Source: Caldimonas thermodepolymerans (GTDB lineage Bacteria > Pseudomonadota > Gammaproteobacteria > Burkholderiales > Burkholderiaceae_C). Taken from it: DNA of 64,000 bases. Position numbers and translations under genes: made by a program. Under the pieces are notes generated by a model that was given only the letters and a program-made list of their open reading frames with translations, ran no database searches and was not told the origin of the DNA. Each line of letters starts with the position of its first letter. Within the stretch, counting starts at the first letter, position 1. Positions 47,939 through 59,514 of this stretch are shown one piece after another. The stretch lies in the NCBI RefSeq assembly GCF_015476235.1, contig NZ_CP064338.1, positions 806,001 to 870,000 on the forward strand, given 5' to 3'.

Positions 47939-48910
47939 ATGAAGTTGAACCGCAGCCTCGCCCTCGTGCTTGCCGGCCTCGGTCTGGCGGCTGGCGTGCA
48001 CGCACAGACCGTGCTGAAGATCGGCTATGCCACGTCCAAGGAATCGCACTACGGCGTCGGTTCGACGGTGTTCTGCGACGAGATCGAGAAGGGCACGCAG
48101 GGGCGCTACAAGTGCCAGCACTTCCCGAACTCGGCCCTGGGCGGCGAGCGCGAGCAGATCGAGGCGGTGCAGCTGGGCACGCAGGACCTGGTCAACACCT
48201 CGACCGGGCCGCTGGGCAACTTCGTGCCCGAGGTCAAGATCGTCGACATCCCCTTCCTGTTCCGTGACTACGACCACGCCCGCAAGGTGATGGACGGCCC
48301 GATCGGCGAGGAGCTGCGCAGGAAGATGGCCGAGAAGGGCCTGATCAACCTGGCCTGGACCGAGAACGGCTTCCGCCACATGACCAACTCGCGCCGCGCC
48401 ATCGTCAAGGCCGAGGACGCCGCCGGCCTGAAGATGCGCACGATGGAGAACAAGGTCCACATGGACGGCTACAAGACCTTCGGCATCCTGCCCACGCCGA
48501 TGCCGTTCCCCGAGCTGTTCACCGCGCTGCAGCAGGGCACGGTGGACGGCCAGGAGAACCCGATCCCCGTGATCCTGGCGGCCAAGTTCTCGCAGGTGCA
48601 GAAGCACCTGTCGCTGACCGGCCACGTCTATTCGCCCGCCGCGCTGATCCTGTCGCCCGCGGTGTGGAACAAGCTGTCCGACGCCGACAAGCAGGTGTTC
48701 CTCGCGGCCGGCAAGAAGGCCGCCGAGGCGCAGCGCCGCAAGGTCAACGAGGACGAGGCCAACGGCATCGCGCAGCTCAAGCGAGAAGGCATGCAGGTGG
48801 TCGAGAAGGTCGACGGCGACAGCTTCCGCAAGGCGATCGCGCCGGCCTACCAGGCCTATGCGCGCGAGTTCGGGGCGGATCGCATCGCCGCGATCCAGGC
48901 CGTGAAGTGA
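47939..48910 (+). CDS. TRAP transporter substrate-binding protein DctP
   Basis: 323 aa with signal (LALVLAGLGLAAGVHAQ). KIGYATSKESHYGVGST, FPNSALGGEREQIEAVQLG and KMRTMENKVHMDGYKTFGILPTP are DctP patterns; the Arg in MRTMEN would bind a carboxylate, fitting a sugar acid. Confidence 0.93.
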   Translation: MKLNRSLALVLAGLGLAAGVHAQTVLKIGYATSKESHYGVGSTVFCDEIEKGTQGRYKCQHFPNSALGGEREQIEAVQLGTQDLVNTSTGPLGNFVPEVKIVDIPFLFRDYDHARKVMDGPIGEELRRKMAEKGLINLAWTENGFRHMTNSRRAIVKAEDAAGLKMRTMENKVHMDGYKTFGILPTPMPFPELFTALQQGTVDGQENPIPVILAAKFSQVQKHLSLTGHVYSPAALILSPAVWNKLSDADKQVFLAAGKKAAEAQRRKVNEDEANGIAQLKREGMQVVEKVDGDSFRKAIAPAYQAYAREFGADRIAAIQAVK

Positions 48911-49464
48911 GCGCCGTGCCGTCCTCGTCCGGCTCCACGCCGTCGGCGGGACGGCCGGGTGTCCTGCAGGGCGCCCGTGCCGTCCTGCTGGCGGTCGACC
49001 GGGTGCTGACCGGGACCGCGATGTCGCTGGCCTGCGCGCTGCTCGCGGTGATCGCCTGCCTGGGCCTGTGGCAGGTGATCGCGCGCTTCATCCTGTCGCA
49101 GCCGTCCACCTGGACCGAGGAGTCGATGCGCCGCCTGCTGATCTGGATGGTGATGCTCGGCACGGTGGTGGCGTTCCGCCGCGGCGCGCTGGTCTCGGTG
49201 GACCTGATGCTGCGGCTGTCGCGCGGCGCCTGGCGGCGCTTCGTGCGCACCTTCATCACCGTGGCCAGCGTGGCCTTCCTTGCGACTTTGGTCTGGTACG
49301 GCATCGACCTCGTCTGGCGCGTGCGCTTCCAGACCTTCGCCAGCCTGGACCTGTCCATGTCCTGGGGCTATGCCGCGCTGCCGGTCGGTGCGGCGCTGGC
49401 CATCGTCGCGGTGCTGGCGCACCACGTCGACCCGCTCAACGAAGAGCTCGAGAACGCGCACTAG
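48907..49464 (+). CDS. TRAP transporter small permease DctQ
   Basis: 185 aa, four membrane segments (SLACALLAVIACLGLWQV, RRLLIWMVMLGTVVAF and others) with WTEESMRRLLIW typical. GTG 48907 overlaps the DctP stop; GTG 48916 is an alternative. Confidence 0.9.
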   Translation: MSAVPSSSGSTPSAGRPGVLQGARAVLLAVDRVLTGTAMSLACALLAVIACLGLWQVIARFILSQPSTWTEESMRRLLIWMVMLGTVVAFRRGALVSVDLMLRLSRGAWRRFVRTFITVASVAFLATLVWYGIDLVWRVRFQTFASLDLSMSWGYAALPVGAALAIVAVLAHHVDPLNEELENAH

Positions 49465-49485
49465 CGCTGCGAAACCCCTTCCATC

Positions 49486-50796
49486 ATGCCCTTCACCCTG
49501 TTGTTCACGATGCTGGTGGGCTTCGCCCTCAGCGTCTCGATCGCGGTGTCCATCGGCGGCGCGGCCGTGCTCGGCATGGCGCTGTTCGAGCCGAGGCAGC
49601 TGATCCTCGCGCCCAAGGAGATGTTCACCGCGATCGACAAGTTCCCGCTCGCGGCCATCCCGTTCTTCATCCTCGCCGGCAACCTGATGGAGACCGGCGG
49701 CATCTCGCGCCGCCTGGTCGAGTTCGCCAAGTCCATCGTCGGCGGAGTGCAGGGCGGCCTGCCGATGACCTGCGTGCTGACCTGCATGATCTTCGCGGCG
49801 GTCTCCGGCTCGTCGGTGGCCACCACCTTCGCGATCGGCGCGATCCTGATCCCGGCGCTGGTGCAGCACGGCTATCCGAGGACCTATGCCGCGGCCCTGC
49901 AGGCGACCTCGGCCGAGCTGGGGGTGGTGATCCCGCCGTCCATCCCCATGATCCTGTTCGGCGTCTCGGCCGAGGTGTCCATCGGCGAGCTGTTCATCGC
50001 CGGCGTGCTGCCCGGCATCCTGATCGGCTCGGTGCTGATGCTGTTCGTGCACCTGTACTGCCGCTGGAAGGGCTGGGGCAAGAACGACGGCGAGGGCCGC
50101 AGCCCGGTGCTCAAGGCCGCGGCGAACGCCGGCTGGGCGCTGCTGATGCCGGTGATCATCCTCGGCGGCATCTATGGCGGCGTGTTCACGCCCACCGAGG
50201 CCTCGGTGGTGGCGGTGTTCTACGCGCTGCTCGTCGGCTGCTTGATCCACCGCGAGCTCGGCTGGCGGGACCTGCTGCCGGTGCTGCGCAAGTCGGTGAT
50301 CTCCAGCGCGGTGATCATGTTCATCATCGCCAACGCCGGGCTGTTCGCGTTCCTGATCACGCGCGCGGGCATCCCCGAGGCGATCGGCCAGTGGCTGACC
50401 GAGGTGCTGCAGTCGCCGGGCTGGTTCCTGCTCGGCGTCAACGCGGCGCTGTTCGTGATCGGCATGTTCATCGAGACCTCGGCCGCCATCATCGTGCTCG
50501 CGCCCATCCTGGTGCCGGTGGCCGCCCACTTCGGCATCGACCCGGTGCACTTCGGCATCATCATGGTGGTCAACCTCGCCATGGGCATGATCACGCCGCC
50601 CTTCGGCGTCAACCTGTTCGCCGCCTGCACCGTGGCGCGCGTCTCGCTCGACCAGATCATCCGGCACCTGGTGCCGTTCGTGCTGGTCGTGCTGTCCTGC
50701 CTGATGGTGATCACCTACGTGCCCTGGCTGAGCCTGTGGCTGCGCGACCTGGTGTTCGCCGCCCCGGCCATCGGCCCGGTGATCGGGCCGCAGTGA
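49486..50796 (+). CDS. TRAP transporter large permease DctM
   Basis: 436 aa, about 12 membrane segments. FFILAGNLMETGGISRRLVEFA, SGSSVATTFAIGAI and GVVIPPSIPMILFG are DctM signatures. With DctP and DctQ it imports the substrate by sodium symport. Confidence 0.93.
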   Translation: MPFTLLFTMLVGFALSVSIAVSIGGAAVLGMALFEPRQLILAPKEMFTAIDKFPLAAIPFFILAGNLMETGGISRRLVEFAKSIVGGVQGGLPMTCVLTCMIFAAVSGSSVATTFAIGAILIPALVQHGYPRTYAAALQATSAELGVVIPPSIPMILFGVSAEVSIGELFIAGVLPGILIGSVLMLFVHLYCRWKGWGKNDGEGRSPVLKAAANAGWALLMPVIILGGIYGGVFTPTEASVVAVFYALLVGCLIHRELGWRDLLPVLRKSVISSAVIMFIIANAGLFAFLITRAGIPEAIGQWLTEVLQSPGWFLLGVNAALFVIGMFIETSAAIIVLAPILVPVAAHFGIDPVHFGIIMVVNLAMGMITPPFGVNLFAACTVARVSLDQIIRHLVPFVLVVLSCLMVITYVPWLSLWLRDLVFAAPAIGPVIGPQ

Positions 50797-50807
50797 AGGA
50801 GTCCGTG

Positions 50808-52259
50808 ATGAGTACGCTGCCCGTCCACCTGCATTTCATCGGCCACCGCAGGCTGCCTTCGGCCAGTGGCGAGACCATTCCCGTGATCGACCCGTCCGAC
50901 GGCCAGCCGTATGCCGCCATCGCGCGCGGCACCGCGGCGGAGGTCGACCTGGCCGTGCAGGCCGCGCGCCGCGCCTTCGACGAAGGCGCCTGGGGCCGCA
51001 TGCCGGCCGTCGAGCGCGGGCGCGTCCTGGCGCGCGCCTGCGCGCTGGTGCAGGAGCATGCCGACGAGCTGGCGCAGATCGAGTCGCGCGACTGCGGCAA
51101 GCCGCTGACCCAGGCGCGCAACGACGTGACGGCGATCGCGCGCTACTTCGAGTTCTACGCCGGCGCGGCGGACAAGGTGGGCGGCCAGGTGCTGCCCTAC
51201 CTGCCCGGCTACGCGGTGCTGGCCGACCGCGAGCCGCACGGCGTGACCGGCCACATCATTCCCTGGAACTACCCGCTGCAGATCTTCGGCCGCTCGGTCG
51301 GCGCGGCGCTGGCCGCGGGCAATGCCTGCGTGGTCAAGCCGGCCGAGGACGCCTGCCTGTCGTTGCTGCGCGTGGCCGAGCTGCTGGCCGAGGCGGGGCT
51401 GCCGGAAGGGGCGCTCAACATCGTCACCGGGCTGGGCAGCGAGGCCGGCGCGGCGCTGGCGGCCCACCCGGGGCTGGACCACATCTCGTTCACCGGCTCG
51501 CCCGCCACGGGCACGCGCGTCGCGCAGGCCGCCGCCGAGCACCATGTGCCGGTGACGCTGGAGCTGGGCGGCAAGTCGCCGCAGGTCGTGTTCGACGACG
51601 CCGACCTCGACGCCGCCGTGCCGGTGATCGTCAACGCCGTCGTGCAGAACGCCGGCCAGACCTGCTCGGCCGGCAGCCGCCTGCTGGTGCAGCGCGGCGT
51701 GCACGACGCATTGATGGAGCGGCTCGCGGCGGCGTTCGCCGCGCTGCGCGTCGGGCCGGCCGGGGCCGACCTTGCCTGCGGGCCGCTGATCCGCGCCTCG
51801 CAGCTCGCGCGCGTGCGGCAGATGGTGCAGGAAGCGCGCGAGGCGGGCATCGCGGTCGCGGCCGAAGGCCGCATCGAGCCCGACGCGCCGGCCGGCGGCT
51901 ACTACTTCGCGCCGACGCTGTTGCGCGACGTGCCGCCCGGGCACCGCATCGCCCAGGAGGAGGTGTTCGGCCCGGTGCTGGCGGCCATGCCGTTTGCCGA
52001 CGAGGCCGAGGCCGTGGCGCTGGCCAACGGCACGCGCTTCGGCCTGGTGGCCGGCGTGTGGACGCGCGACGGCTCGCGGGCGCTGCGCGTGGCGCGGCGC
52101 ATGCGCTGCGGCCAGGTGTTCGTCAACAACTACGGGGCGGCAGGCGGGGTCGAGCTGCCGTTCGGCGGCGTGAAATCCAGCGGCCACGGGCGCGAGAAGG
52201 GCATCGAGGGGCTGCTGTCGTTCACCCGCATCAAGACCATCGCGATCAAGCACGACTGA
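50808..52259 (+). CDS. NAD(P)-dependent aldehyde dehydrogenase
   Basis: 483 aa. Active Cys in NAGQTCSAGSRLL and Glu in VTLELGGKSPQVV; SFTGSPATGTRV binds the cofactor. Likely oxidises a sugar aldehyde in this operon; substrate not shown. ATG 50808 follows AAGGAG; an in-frame GTG lies one codon upstream. Confidence 0.92.
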   Translation: MSTLPVHLHFIGHRRLPSASGETIPVIDPSDGQPYAAIARGTAAEVDLAVQAARRAFDEGAWGRMPAVERGRVLARACALVQEHADELAQIESRDCGKPLTQARNDVTAIARYFEFYAGAADKVGGQVLPYLPGYAVLADREPHGVTGHIIPWNYPLQIFGRSVGAALAAGNACVVKPAEDACLSLLRVAELLAEAGLPEGALNIVTGLGSEAGAALAAHPGLDHISFTGSPATGTRVAQAAAEHHVPVTLELGGKSPQVVFDDADLDAAVPVIVNAVVQNAGQTCSAGSRLLVQRGVHDALMERLAAAFAALRVGPAGADLACGPLIRASQLARVRQMVQEAREAGIAVAAEGRIEPDAPAGGYYFAPTLLRDVPPGHRIAQEEVFGPVLAAMPFADEAEAVALANGTRFGLVAGVWTRDGSRALRVARRMRCGQVFVNNYGAAGGVELPFGGVKSSGHGREKGIEGLLSFTRIKTIAIKHD

Positions 52260-52282
52260 CAGACCGACATCCAGGAGACCGC

Positions 52283-53038
52283 ATGAGACTTGCCGACAGG
52301 ATCGCCATCGTGACCGGGGCCGGCTCGGGCTTCGGCGAGGGCATCGCCAAGCGTTTTGCCGAGGAAGGCTGCAAGGTGATCGTCAACGACCTCAACGCCG
52401 CCGGCGGCGAGCGCGTGGTGGCCGAGATCCGCGCCGCGGGCGGGCAGGCCAGCTTCGTGCAGGCCGACGTGTCCAAGGACGCCGACGTGGAGCGCCTGGT
52501 GCGCAGCGCGCTGGACACCTACGGCGGGCTGGACATCATCGTCAACAACGCCGGCACCACGCACCGCAACCGGCCGATGCTGGAGGTCACCGAGGAGGAG
52601 TTCGACCGCATCTACGCGGTCAACGTCAAGAGCCTGTTCCTCACTGCCCGCCATGCAGTGCCGCACTTCCGCCGGCAGCGCCGCGGCTGCTTCATCACGA
52701 TCGCCTCGACCGCCGGCGTGCGCCCGCGCCCGGGGCTGACCTGGTACAACGGCAGCAAGGGCGCGGCCATCACCACCAGCCGCTCGATGGCCGCCGAGCT
52801 CGGCCCGGACGGCATCCGCGTCAACGTGATCAACCCGGTGGCCGGCGAGACCGGGCTGCTGGCGCAGTTCATGGGCGAGGACACGCCCGAGCGGCGCGCG
52901 CAGTTCATCGCGACCATCCCGCTGGGGCGCCTGTCGCGCCCGCTGGACGTGGCCAACGCGGCGCTTTATCTCGCCTCGGACGAGGCCGAGTTCATCACCG
53001 GGGCCTGCCTGGAAGTCGACGGCGGCCGTTGCGTCTGA
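52283..53038 (+). CDS. Short-chain dehydrogenase/reductase
   Basis: 251-aa classical SDR: TGAGSGFGEGIA cofactor motif, NNAG, catalytic Ser in ITIASTAG, YNGSK. FabG-like by style, but the operon suggests a sugar-acid or polyol dehydrogenase. AGGAGA precedes the ATG. Confidence 0.92.
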   Translation: MRLADRIAIVTGAGSGFGEGIAKRFAEEGCKVIVNDLNAAGGERVVAEIRAAGGQASFVQADVSKDADVERLVRSALDTYGGLDIIVNNAGTTHRNRPMLEVTEEEFDRIYAVNVKSLFLTARHAVPHFRRQRRGCFITIASTAGVRPRPGLTWYNGSKGAAITTSRSMAAELGPDGIRVNVINPVAGETGLLAQFMGEDTPERRAQFIATIPLGRLSRPLDVANAALYLASDEAEFITGACLEVDGGRCV

Positions 53039-53056
53039 GCCGGTGGCGTGCCGCCG

Positions 53057-53614
53057 TCAGCCGTGCAGGCGGCTGGTGCGCGGCACGCTGGCGAGCAGGA
53101 ACTCCATCTGGTCGGCCAGGATGCGCCGGCCGCGCAGGATCATGTCCTCGTGCAGGCTGGGCACGTAGGGCAGGTACAGCAGCGTCATGTGCGCTTCCTC
53201 GGGCAGGCGGTTGCCCTTGCGTCCGTTGCAGCTGCGGCAGGCGGTGATGCAGTTCATCCAGGTGTCCTCGCCGCCGCGCGAGGTCGGCACGATGTGCTCG
53301 CGGGTGAGGTCCTCGACGTGGAACTGCTGGCCGCAGTAGGCGCACAGGTAGCGGTCGCGCGCGAACAGCTTCAGGTTGGTCAGTGCCGGCACCTGGCGCC
53401 AGGCACGGCTGGGGATGGCTCCCCGCACGGCGACGATGGGATGCAGATCGATGCGCGATTGCCGGCCGCTGGCGCGCTGGATGCCCCCCCGGAAGGTGAT
53501 GAAGGGGTTCCCCAACGTCCACGCGATGCCGTCGGTGGCGTACAGGATGGCCGCTTCCTTCGGCGAGATCCACGCCTGCGGGCGGCCGGACACGTCGAGC
53601 TGCAAGATCTCCAT
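53057..53614 (-). CDS. HNH endonuclease family protein
   Basis: 185 aa. The HNH motif is CAYCGQQFHVEDLTREHIVP, then SRGGEDTWMNCITACRSCNGRKG, with two CxxC zinc pairs. This short betaproteobacterial type is widespread, and its role is unknown. An earlier ATG at 53638 adds 8 residues; neither start has a strong ribosome site. Confidence 0.85.
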   Translation of the reverse strand: MEILQLDVSGRPQAWISPKEAAILYATDGIAWTLGNPFITFRGGIQRASGRQSRIDLHPIVAVRGAIPSRAWRQVPALTNLKLFARDRYLCAYCGQQFHVEDLTREHIVPTSRGGEDTWMNCITACRSCNGRKGNRLPEEAHMTLLYLPYVPSLHEDMILRGRRILADQMEFLLASVPRTSRLHG

Positions 53615-53644
53615 GGCGTCGCCAGAGTTGCCTGTCATTGAGCC

Positions 53645-53912
53645 TGTGGCGAAATCGCACGCGCTCCGCATCGCGATTTCGTCACAACCCGTCTGCGGCA
53701 ACGCCGGCTACGGCGCAGCGACGATCCGTGCAGCATATTGCAAATCACGTGCCCCGCTCAAGACGTCCGTGTCGCAGACGCACAGGAACCGCCACTCGGA
53801 CAGCGGTCTGCCGGGCAGGGCGCCCACCGGGCCGGCGGCAGGCGGGGAAGGCGGTCGGCTCCTCGGGTGCAGCGCACCGCTGGCCGGCCGCCCGCAAGGC
53901 GTCCTCGGCGCC
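53645..53912. other. Intergenic region without gene
   Basis: Between two minus-strand genes. I see GC-rich sequence, a GGGCGCCCACC run and no convincing ORF, RNA or terminator. Confidence 0.4.
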
Positions 53913-54152
53913 TCAGAGCTTGAGGATCTTCAGCGCCTTGGCCAGCGTGTCGACCGACTCCTGGTGCTTGCCTTCCTTGTGCAGCCGCTCGCCATCGGCG
54001 CGCAGGCGCAGCACCTCGGCCTTCTGTGTGTCGTCGAGCTGGGCGGTCGGCAGGGCCTCGTCGATCTTCTTCATGTCGGCCGGGCAGTGGAAGGCCCAGG
54101 CGGGCAGGCCGACGAAGGCCAGGGCGGTCAGGAGCGTGCGCATCGTCTTCAT
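53913..54152 (-). CDS. Small exported protein
   Basis: 79 aa with a clear signal peptide (LLTALAFVGLPAWAFHC) and a helical, charged mature part (DDTQKAEVLRLRADGERLHKEGKHQES). AAGGAGA lies 7 bp before the ATG. Resembles small periplasmic proteins of unknown function. Confidence 0.7.
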   Translation of the reverse strand: MKTMRTLLTALAFVGLPAWAFHCPADMKKIDEALPTAQLDDTQKAEVLRLRADGERLHKEGKHQESVDTLAKALKILKL

Positions 54153-54307
54153 GACGGTCTCCTTGCAGGCGGCAGACGAGCGGCGTCGCGCAACCGCGTG
54201 CGCGGCGCTGCGGGACTGACGATTCTGCGCCTGTGCACCCGGTTTGAACAGGCGCCCGGGGCGTCCCGCCGATGCCCCGTCGGGATGCGCCGCGCCGCCT
54301 TCCTACA

Positions 54308-55708
54308 ATGGCCCGCATGAGCGTCGACCTTTCGTGCCTGCGTGCACCGGATCGCCGGCCGCACCGCTGGTGGGGCCTGCTGGCGTGGCTGCCGCTGGCC
54401 GCCGCGCTGGCGCAGCCTGCGCCGGTGCCGCCCGCGGCGTCCGAAGCCGGTGCCGCACCGGTGCCCATGCAGCCGGCACCGCCGGTGTCGGCCTCGGCGC
54501 AGCGGCTCTACGAACGCACCCGCGCACAGCTGGTGCAGGTGCGCACGCTGCTCAAGGGCCAGGCGAGCCAGTCCACCGTGGGTTCGGCCTTCCTCGTGAG
54601 CGGCGGCGGGCACCTGATCACCAACTACCACGTCGTCAGCCAGGTGGCGCTGCAGCCGCAGCGCTACCGGCTGGTCTACACCACCGCCGACGGGCAGGAA
54701 GGTCCGCTGGAACTGCTGGCCTTCGATGCGATCCACGACCTGGCGCTGGTGCGCGCGGCCGACGGCGGGCTGGCGGGCCGCAAGCCGCTCGCTTTCCGGC
54801 CGGCCAGCCAGGGGCTGGCCAAGGGCGAGCGCATCTATTCGCTCGGCAATCCGCTCGACGTGGGCTTCGCGGTGCTGGAGGGCAACTACAACGGCCTGGT
54901 CGAGCGCAGCTTCTATCCGAACATCTTCTTCGCCGGCGCGCTCAACCCCGGCATGAGCGGCGGGCCGGCGCTGGACGAGGACGGGCGCGTGATCGGCGTC
55001 AACGTGGCGACGCGGCGCGACGGCCAGCAGGTCAGCTTCCTGGTGCCGGCCGAGTTCGCGCAGCAGCTGCTCGAGCGCAGCCGCGACGCCACGCCGCTGA
55101 CCCAGCCGGTCTATCCGCAGCTGACCGAACAGCTGCTGCGCCACCAGCAGCTGCTGGTCGAGCGCTTCCTGCAGCAGCCGTGGCGGCCGGCGGGCCATCC
55201 GCGCTACGCGATCCCGGTGCCGCAGGAGAGCTTCATGCGCTGCTGGGGCACGACCACGCCGGCCGACACCAAGGGACTGGAGTTCGAGCGCTCGGACTGC
55301 CAGATGGACACCCACATCTTCATCACCGACTGGCTGCACACCGGTGGCATCGCGGTGCGCCACGAGGCCTACGACGGGCGCAAGCTGGGACGCTGGCGCT
55401 TCGCGTCGATGTACTCGCGCAGCTTCGCCAACGAATCGTTTCCCGAGCGCACCACGCGCCACCGCACCGCGGCGCAGTGCCGCGAGCGCTTCGTCGACCG
55501 CGACGGGCTGCCGCTGCGCGCGGTGGTCTGCATCTCGGCCTACCGCAAGCTGCGCGGGCTGTACGACCTGAGCGTGCTGGTCGCCACGCTGGACCATCCG
55601 ACCATGGGCGTGCAGGGCCGCTTCGACGCGCGCGGCGTCGACTATGCCAACGCACTGAAGCTCACCGAACACTATCTCGCGGGGTACGCATGGACAGGAT
55701 CGCACTGA
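54308..55708 (+). CDS. Exported trypsin-like serine protease
   Basis: 466 aa. After a signal (WWGLLAWLPLAAALAQP) comes a S1C-type protease domain with His in ITNYHVVSQ, Asp in IHDLALVRA and Ser in NPGMSGGPAL. No PDZ domain follows; instead a roughly 200-residue tail with three cysteines (MRCWGTTT, SDCQMDTH, AQCRERF) is of unknown function. ATG 54308 was chosen over 54317 on spacing only. The last 19 bp overlap the FHA gene. Confidence 0.85.
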   Translation: MARMSVDLSCLRAPDRRPHRWWGLLAWLPLAAALAQPAPVPPAASEAGAAPVPMQPAPPVSASAQRLYERTRAQLVQVRTLLKGQASQSTVGSAFLVSGGGHLITNYHVVSQVALQPQRYRLVYTTADGQEGPLELLAFDAIHDLALVRAADGGLAGRKPLAFRPASQGLAKGERIYSLGNPLDVGFAVLEGNYNGLVERSFYPNIFFAGALNPGMSGGPALDEDGRVIGVNVATRRDGQQVSFLVPAEFAQQLLERSRDATPLTQPVYPQLTEQLLRHQQLLVERFLQQPWRPAGHPRYAIPVPQESFMRCWGTTTPADTKGLEFERSDCQMDTHIFITDWLHTGGIAVRHEAYDGRKLGRWRFASMYSRSFANESFPERTTRHRTAAQCRERFVDRDGLPLRAVVCISAYRKLRGLYDLSVLVATLDHPTMGVQGRFDARGVDYANALKLTEHYLAGYAWTGSH

Positions 55709-56676
55709 TCGAGGTGTTCGGGCGGGACGGTGCGGTCTGCCAGGTCGTGCCGGTGCGGCAGTGGCCGGTGCGCGTGGGCCGCGCGCTGGACTGCGACGTG
55801 GTGCTCGACGACCCGCACGTGGCGCCGCACCACCTGAGCATCGGCGCGGAGGACGGTCGGCTGCACGTGATGGTGGGTGACACCGTCAACGGCCTGCGCT
55901 GCGGCGGCCAGCACCTGCCGGCCGGCAGCGCGGCGGTGCGCCCTGCCGGCGAGGACTGGATGGTCGGGCGCACCCGCCTGTGCGTGCGCCTGCCCGGCGA
56001 ACAGCTGGCGCCCGAGCAGCCGCTGCCGCTGCAGGGCGGGCGGCTGGTGCCGCTGGCCCTGGCGCTGGCCGGGCTGTTCGCATGGACGGCATGGTCGCAC
56101 TACCTCGACACCGAGCCCGGCGAGTTCCTGACCAGCTTCGCGGCGCTGCTGATCACCGTCTCGGCGTTGCTGGCGGGCTGGAGCTTCGCGTGGGCGCTGG
56201 GCTCCAAGCTGTTCCAGCACCGCTTCGACTACTGGACCCACGTGCGCATCGCCGCCACCGGGCTGCTGGCCTCTGGCGTGCTCGGCGCGACGCTGGGCGT
56301 GCTGGCCTTCGCGACCTCCTGGGTGCTGCTCAGCCGCGTGCGCGATGCCGCCGAGACGCTGGTGCTGGCCGGCGCGGTCTATGCCCACCTGGGAGCGGTG
56401 CTGCCGCAGCGCCGCAAGGTGTTCGCCTGGGTGGTCGGCTCGGCGGCGGTCGCGGGGCTGGTGACGATGAGCGCCTTCCAGTACCAGCGCACCGGGCGCC
56501 TGAGCTCCGAGCTCTACCTCACCACGCTGCCGCCGCCTGCGTTGCGGCTCGCGCCGGCGGTGCCGCCGCAGGCCTTCCTCGAGGAGATCGCCGCGATGCA
56601 GGCCTCGCTCGACGCCAAGGCGCGGGAAAGCGACGAGGACGCGGTGCTCGAGGAAGAAGAGGAGTTCCTCGACTGA
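55690..56676 (+). CDS. FHA-domain membrane protein
   Basis: 328 aa. The N terminus is an FHA domain (VRVGRALDCDVVLDDPHVAPHHLSI, then VNGLRCGGQ), which binds phosphothreonine peptides. About five membrane segments follow from residue 120 and a glutamate-rich tail (EDAVLEEEEEFLD) ends it. It overlaps the protease, so the two probably act together in envelope stress sensing; this is inference. Confidence 0.85.
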   Translation: MDRIALIEVFGRDGAVCQVVPVRQWPVRVGRALDCDVVLDDPHVAPHHLSIGAEDGRLHVMVGDTVNGLRCGGQHLPAGSAAVRPAGEDWMVGRTRLCVRLPGEQLAPEQPLPLQGGRLVPLALALAGLFAWTAWSHYLDTEPGEFLTSFAALLITVSALLAGWSFAWALGSKLFQHRFDYWTHVRIAATGLLASGVLGATLGVLAFATSWVLLSRVRDAAETLVLAGAVYAHLGAVLPQRRKVFAWVVGSAAVAGLVTMSAFQYQRTGRLSSELYLTTLPPPALRLAPAVPPQAFLEEIAAMQASLDAKARESDEDAVLEEEEEFLD

Positions 56677-56881
56677 CGCCTCCGGCCCGGCCGGGCTCGG
56701 GCCGGGTCTCACCTCTTGCCAGGGGGCGCGGCGGGCGCCAGACTCGCGGACGCGGCGGCTTTCCTGCCGCAAGACCTAGGGAAAACCCTCGATTTCGCGG
56801 CCTTCTGTCGTTTTCCCGTCACGGGAACTCCCTATGGTTTCCCCCTACTGTTGGCGGGAGGGCGGATTCCTGCAAAATAGC

Positions 56882-56893
56882 ACGACCGTTCGT
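56882..56893 (+). promoter_or_regulatory. Candidate TetR operator
   Basis: ACGACCGTTCGT: ACGA-N4-TCGT dyad 18 bp before the GTG start of the TetR-family gene, followed by an AT-rich stretch. Consistent with autoregulation. Confidence 0.45.
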
Positions 56894-56910
56894 TTTATTT
56901 CGGGGGTTTC

Positions 56911-57609
56911 GTGAGCGCGAACACTGCCGCGATCAAGCCGGCGCGCGAATCCGCACGCACGCTGCAGAAAGGCCAGCAGACCCGGGCCGCCATCCTCGAT
57001 GCCGCATTGCGGCTGGCGTCCCAGGTGGGGCTGGAAGGGTTGTCGATCGGGGCATTGGCCGAGGTCACCCGCATGAGCAAGTCGGGCGTGTTCGCCCACT
57101 TCGGCTCGCGCGAGGAGCTGCAGATCTCGGTGATCCGCGAATACCACAACCGCTTCGAGGAGGAAGTGTTCTTCCCGGCGCTGGTCGAGCCGCGCGGCCT
57201 GCCGCGCCTGCGTGCACTGTTCGAGCGCTGGGTGCGGCGCGTCTCGGTCGAGATCGATTCGGGCTGCATCTACATCAGCGGCGCGGTCGAGTTCGACGAC
57301 CGGCCCGGCCCGGTGCGCGACGCGCTGGCCGCGATGGTGCGTGCCTGGCACCAGGCGCTGGGCCGCGCGATCGCCATCGCGATCGAGGAAGGGCATCTGA
57401 AGCCGGACACCGATCCCGCGCAGATGCTGTTCGAGATCCATGGCCTCATTCTTGCCCTGCACCACGATGCCCGCTTCCTGCGCTCGCCCGGCTCGATCGA
57501 CCGGGCCCGTCGCGGCTTCGAGTTCATCGTGAGCCACTACGCGACCGACCCGTCGCTGGCGCGAGCCGACGGCGCCCCCGCCCGCAAGACGACCCGATCC
57601 ACCCGTTGA
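56911..57609 (+). CDS. TetR-family regulator of fatty-acid degradation
   Basis: 232 aa; HTH in LEGLSIGALAEVTRMSKSGVFAHFGSREELQ and a TetR C-terminal domain (WHQALGRAIAIAIEEGH, MLFEIHGLILALHHDARFL). GTG 56911 is favoured because no ATG is near. It lies 34 bp before the acyl-CoA dehydrogenase operon. Confidence 0.88.
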   Translation: MSANTAAIKPARESARTLQKGQQTRAAILDAALRLASQVGLEGLSIGALAEVTRMSKSGVFAHFGSREELQISVIREYHNRFEEEVFFPALVEPRGLPRLRALFERWVRRVSVEIDSGCIYISGAVEFDDRPGPVRDALAAMVRAWHQALGRAIAIAIEEGHLKPDTDPAQMLFEIHGLILALHHDARFLRSPGSIDRARRGFEFIVSHYATDPSLARADGAPARKTTRSTR

Positions 57610-57643
57610 TCCGCGATATCCATATCCCTCAAGGAGACCACTG

Positions 57644-59434
<1,791 letters not shown>

Positions 59435-59514
59435 TGGCCCTGAGCTGCCCCGTCCCGGTGGGGCCGGACGTCGCTGCCGGCCCCGGCCTGTCACCCCCGA
59501 CCAAGGAGACCCGG

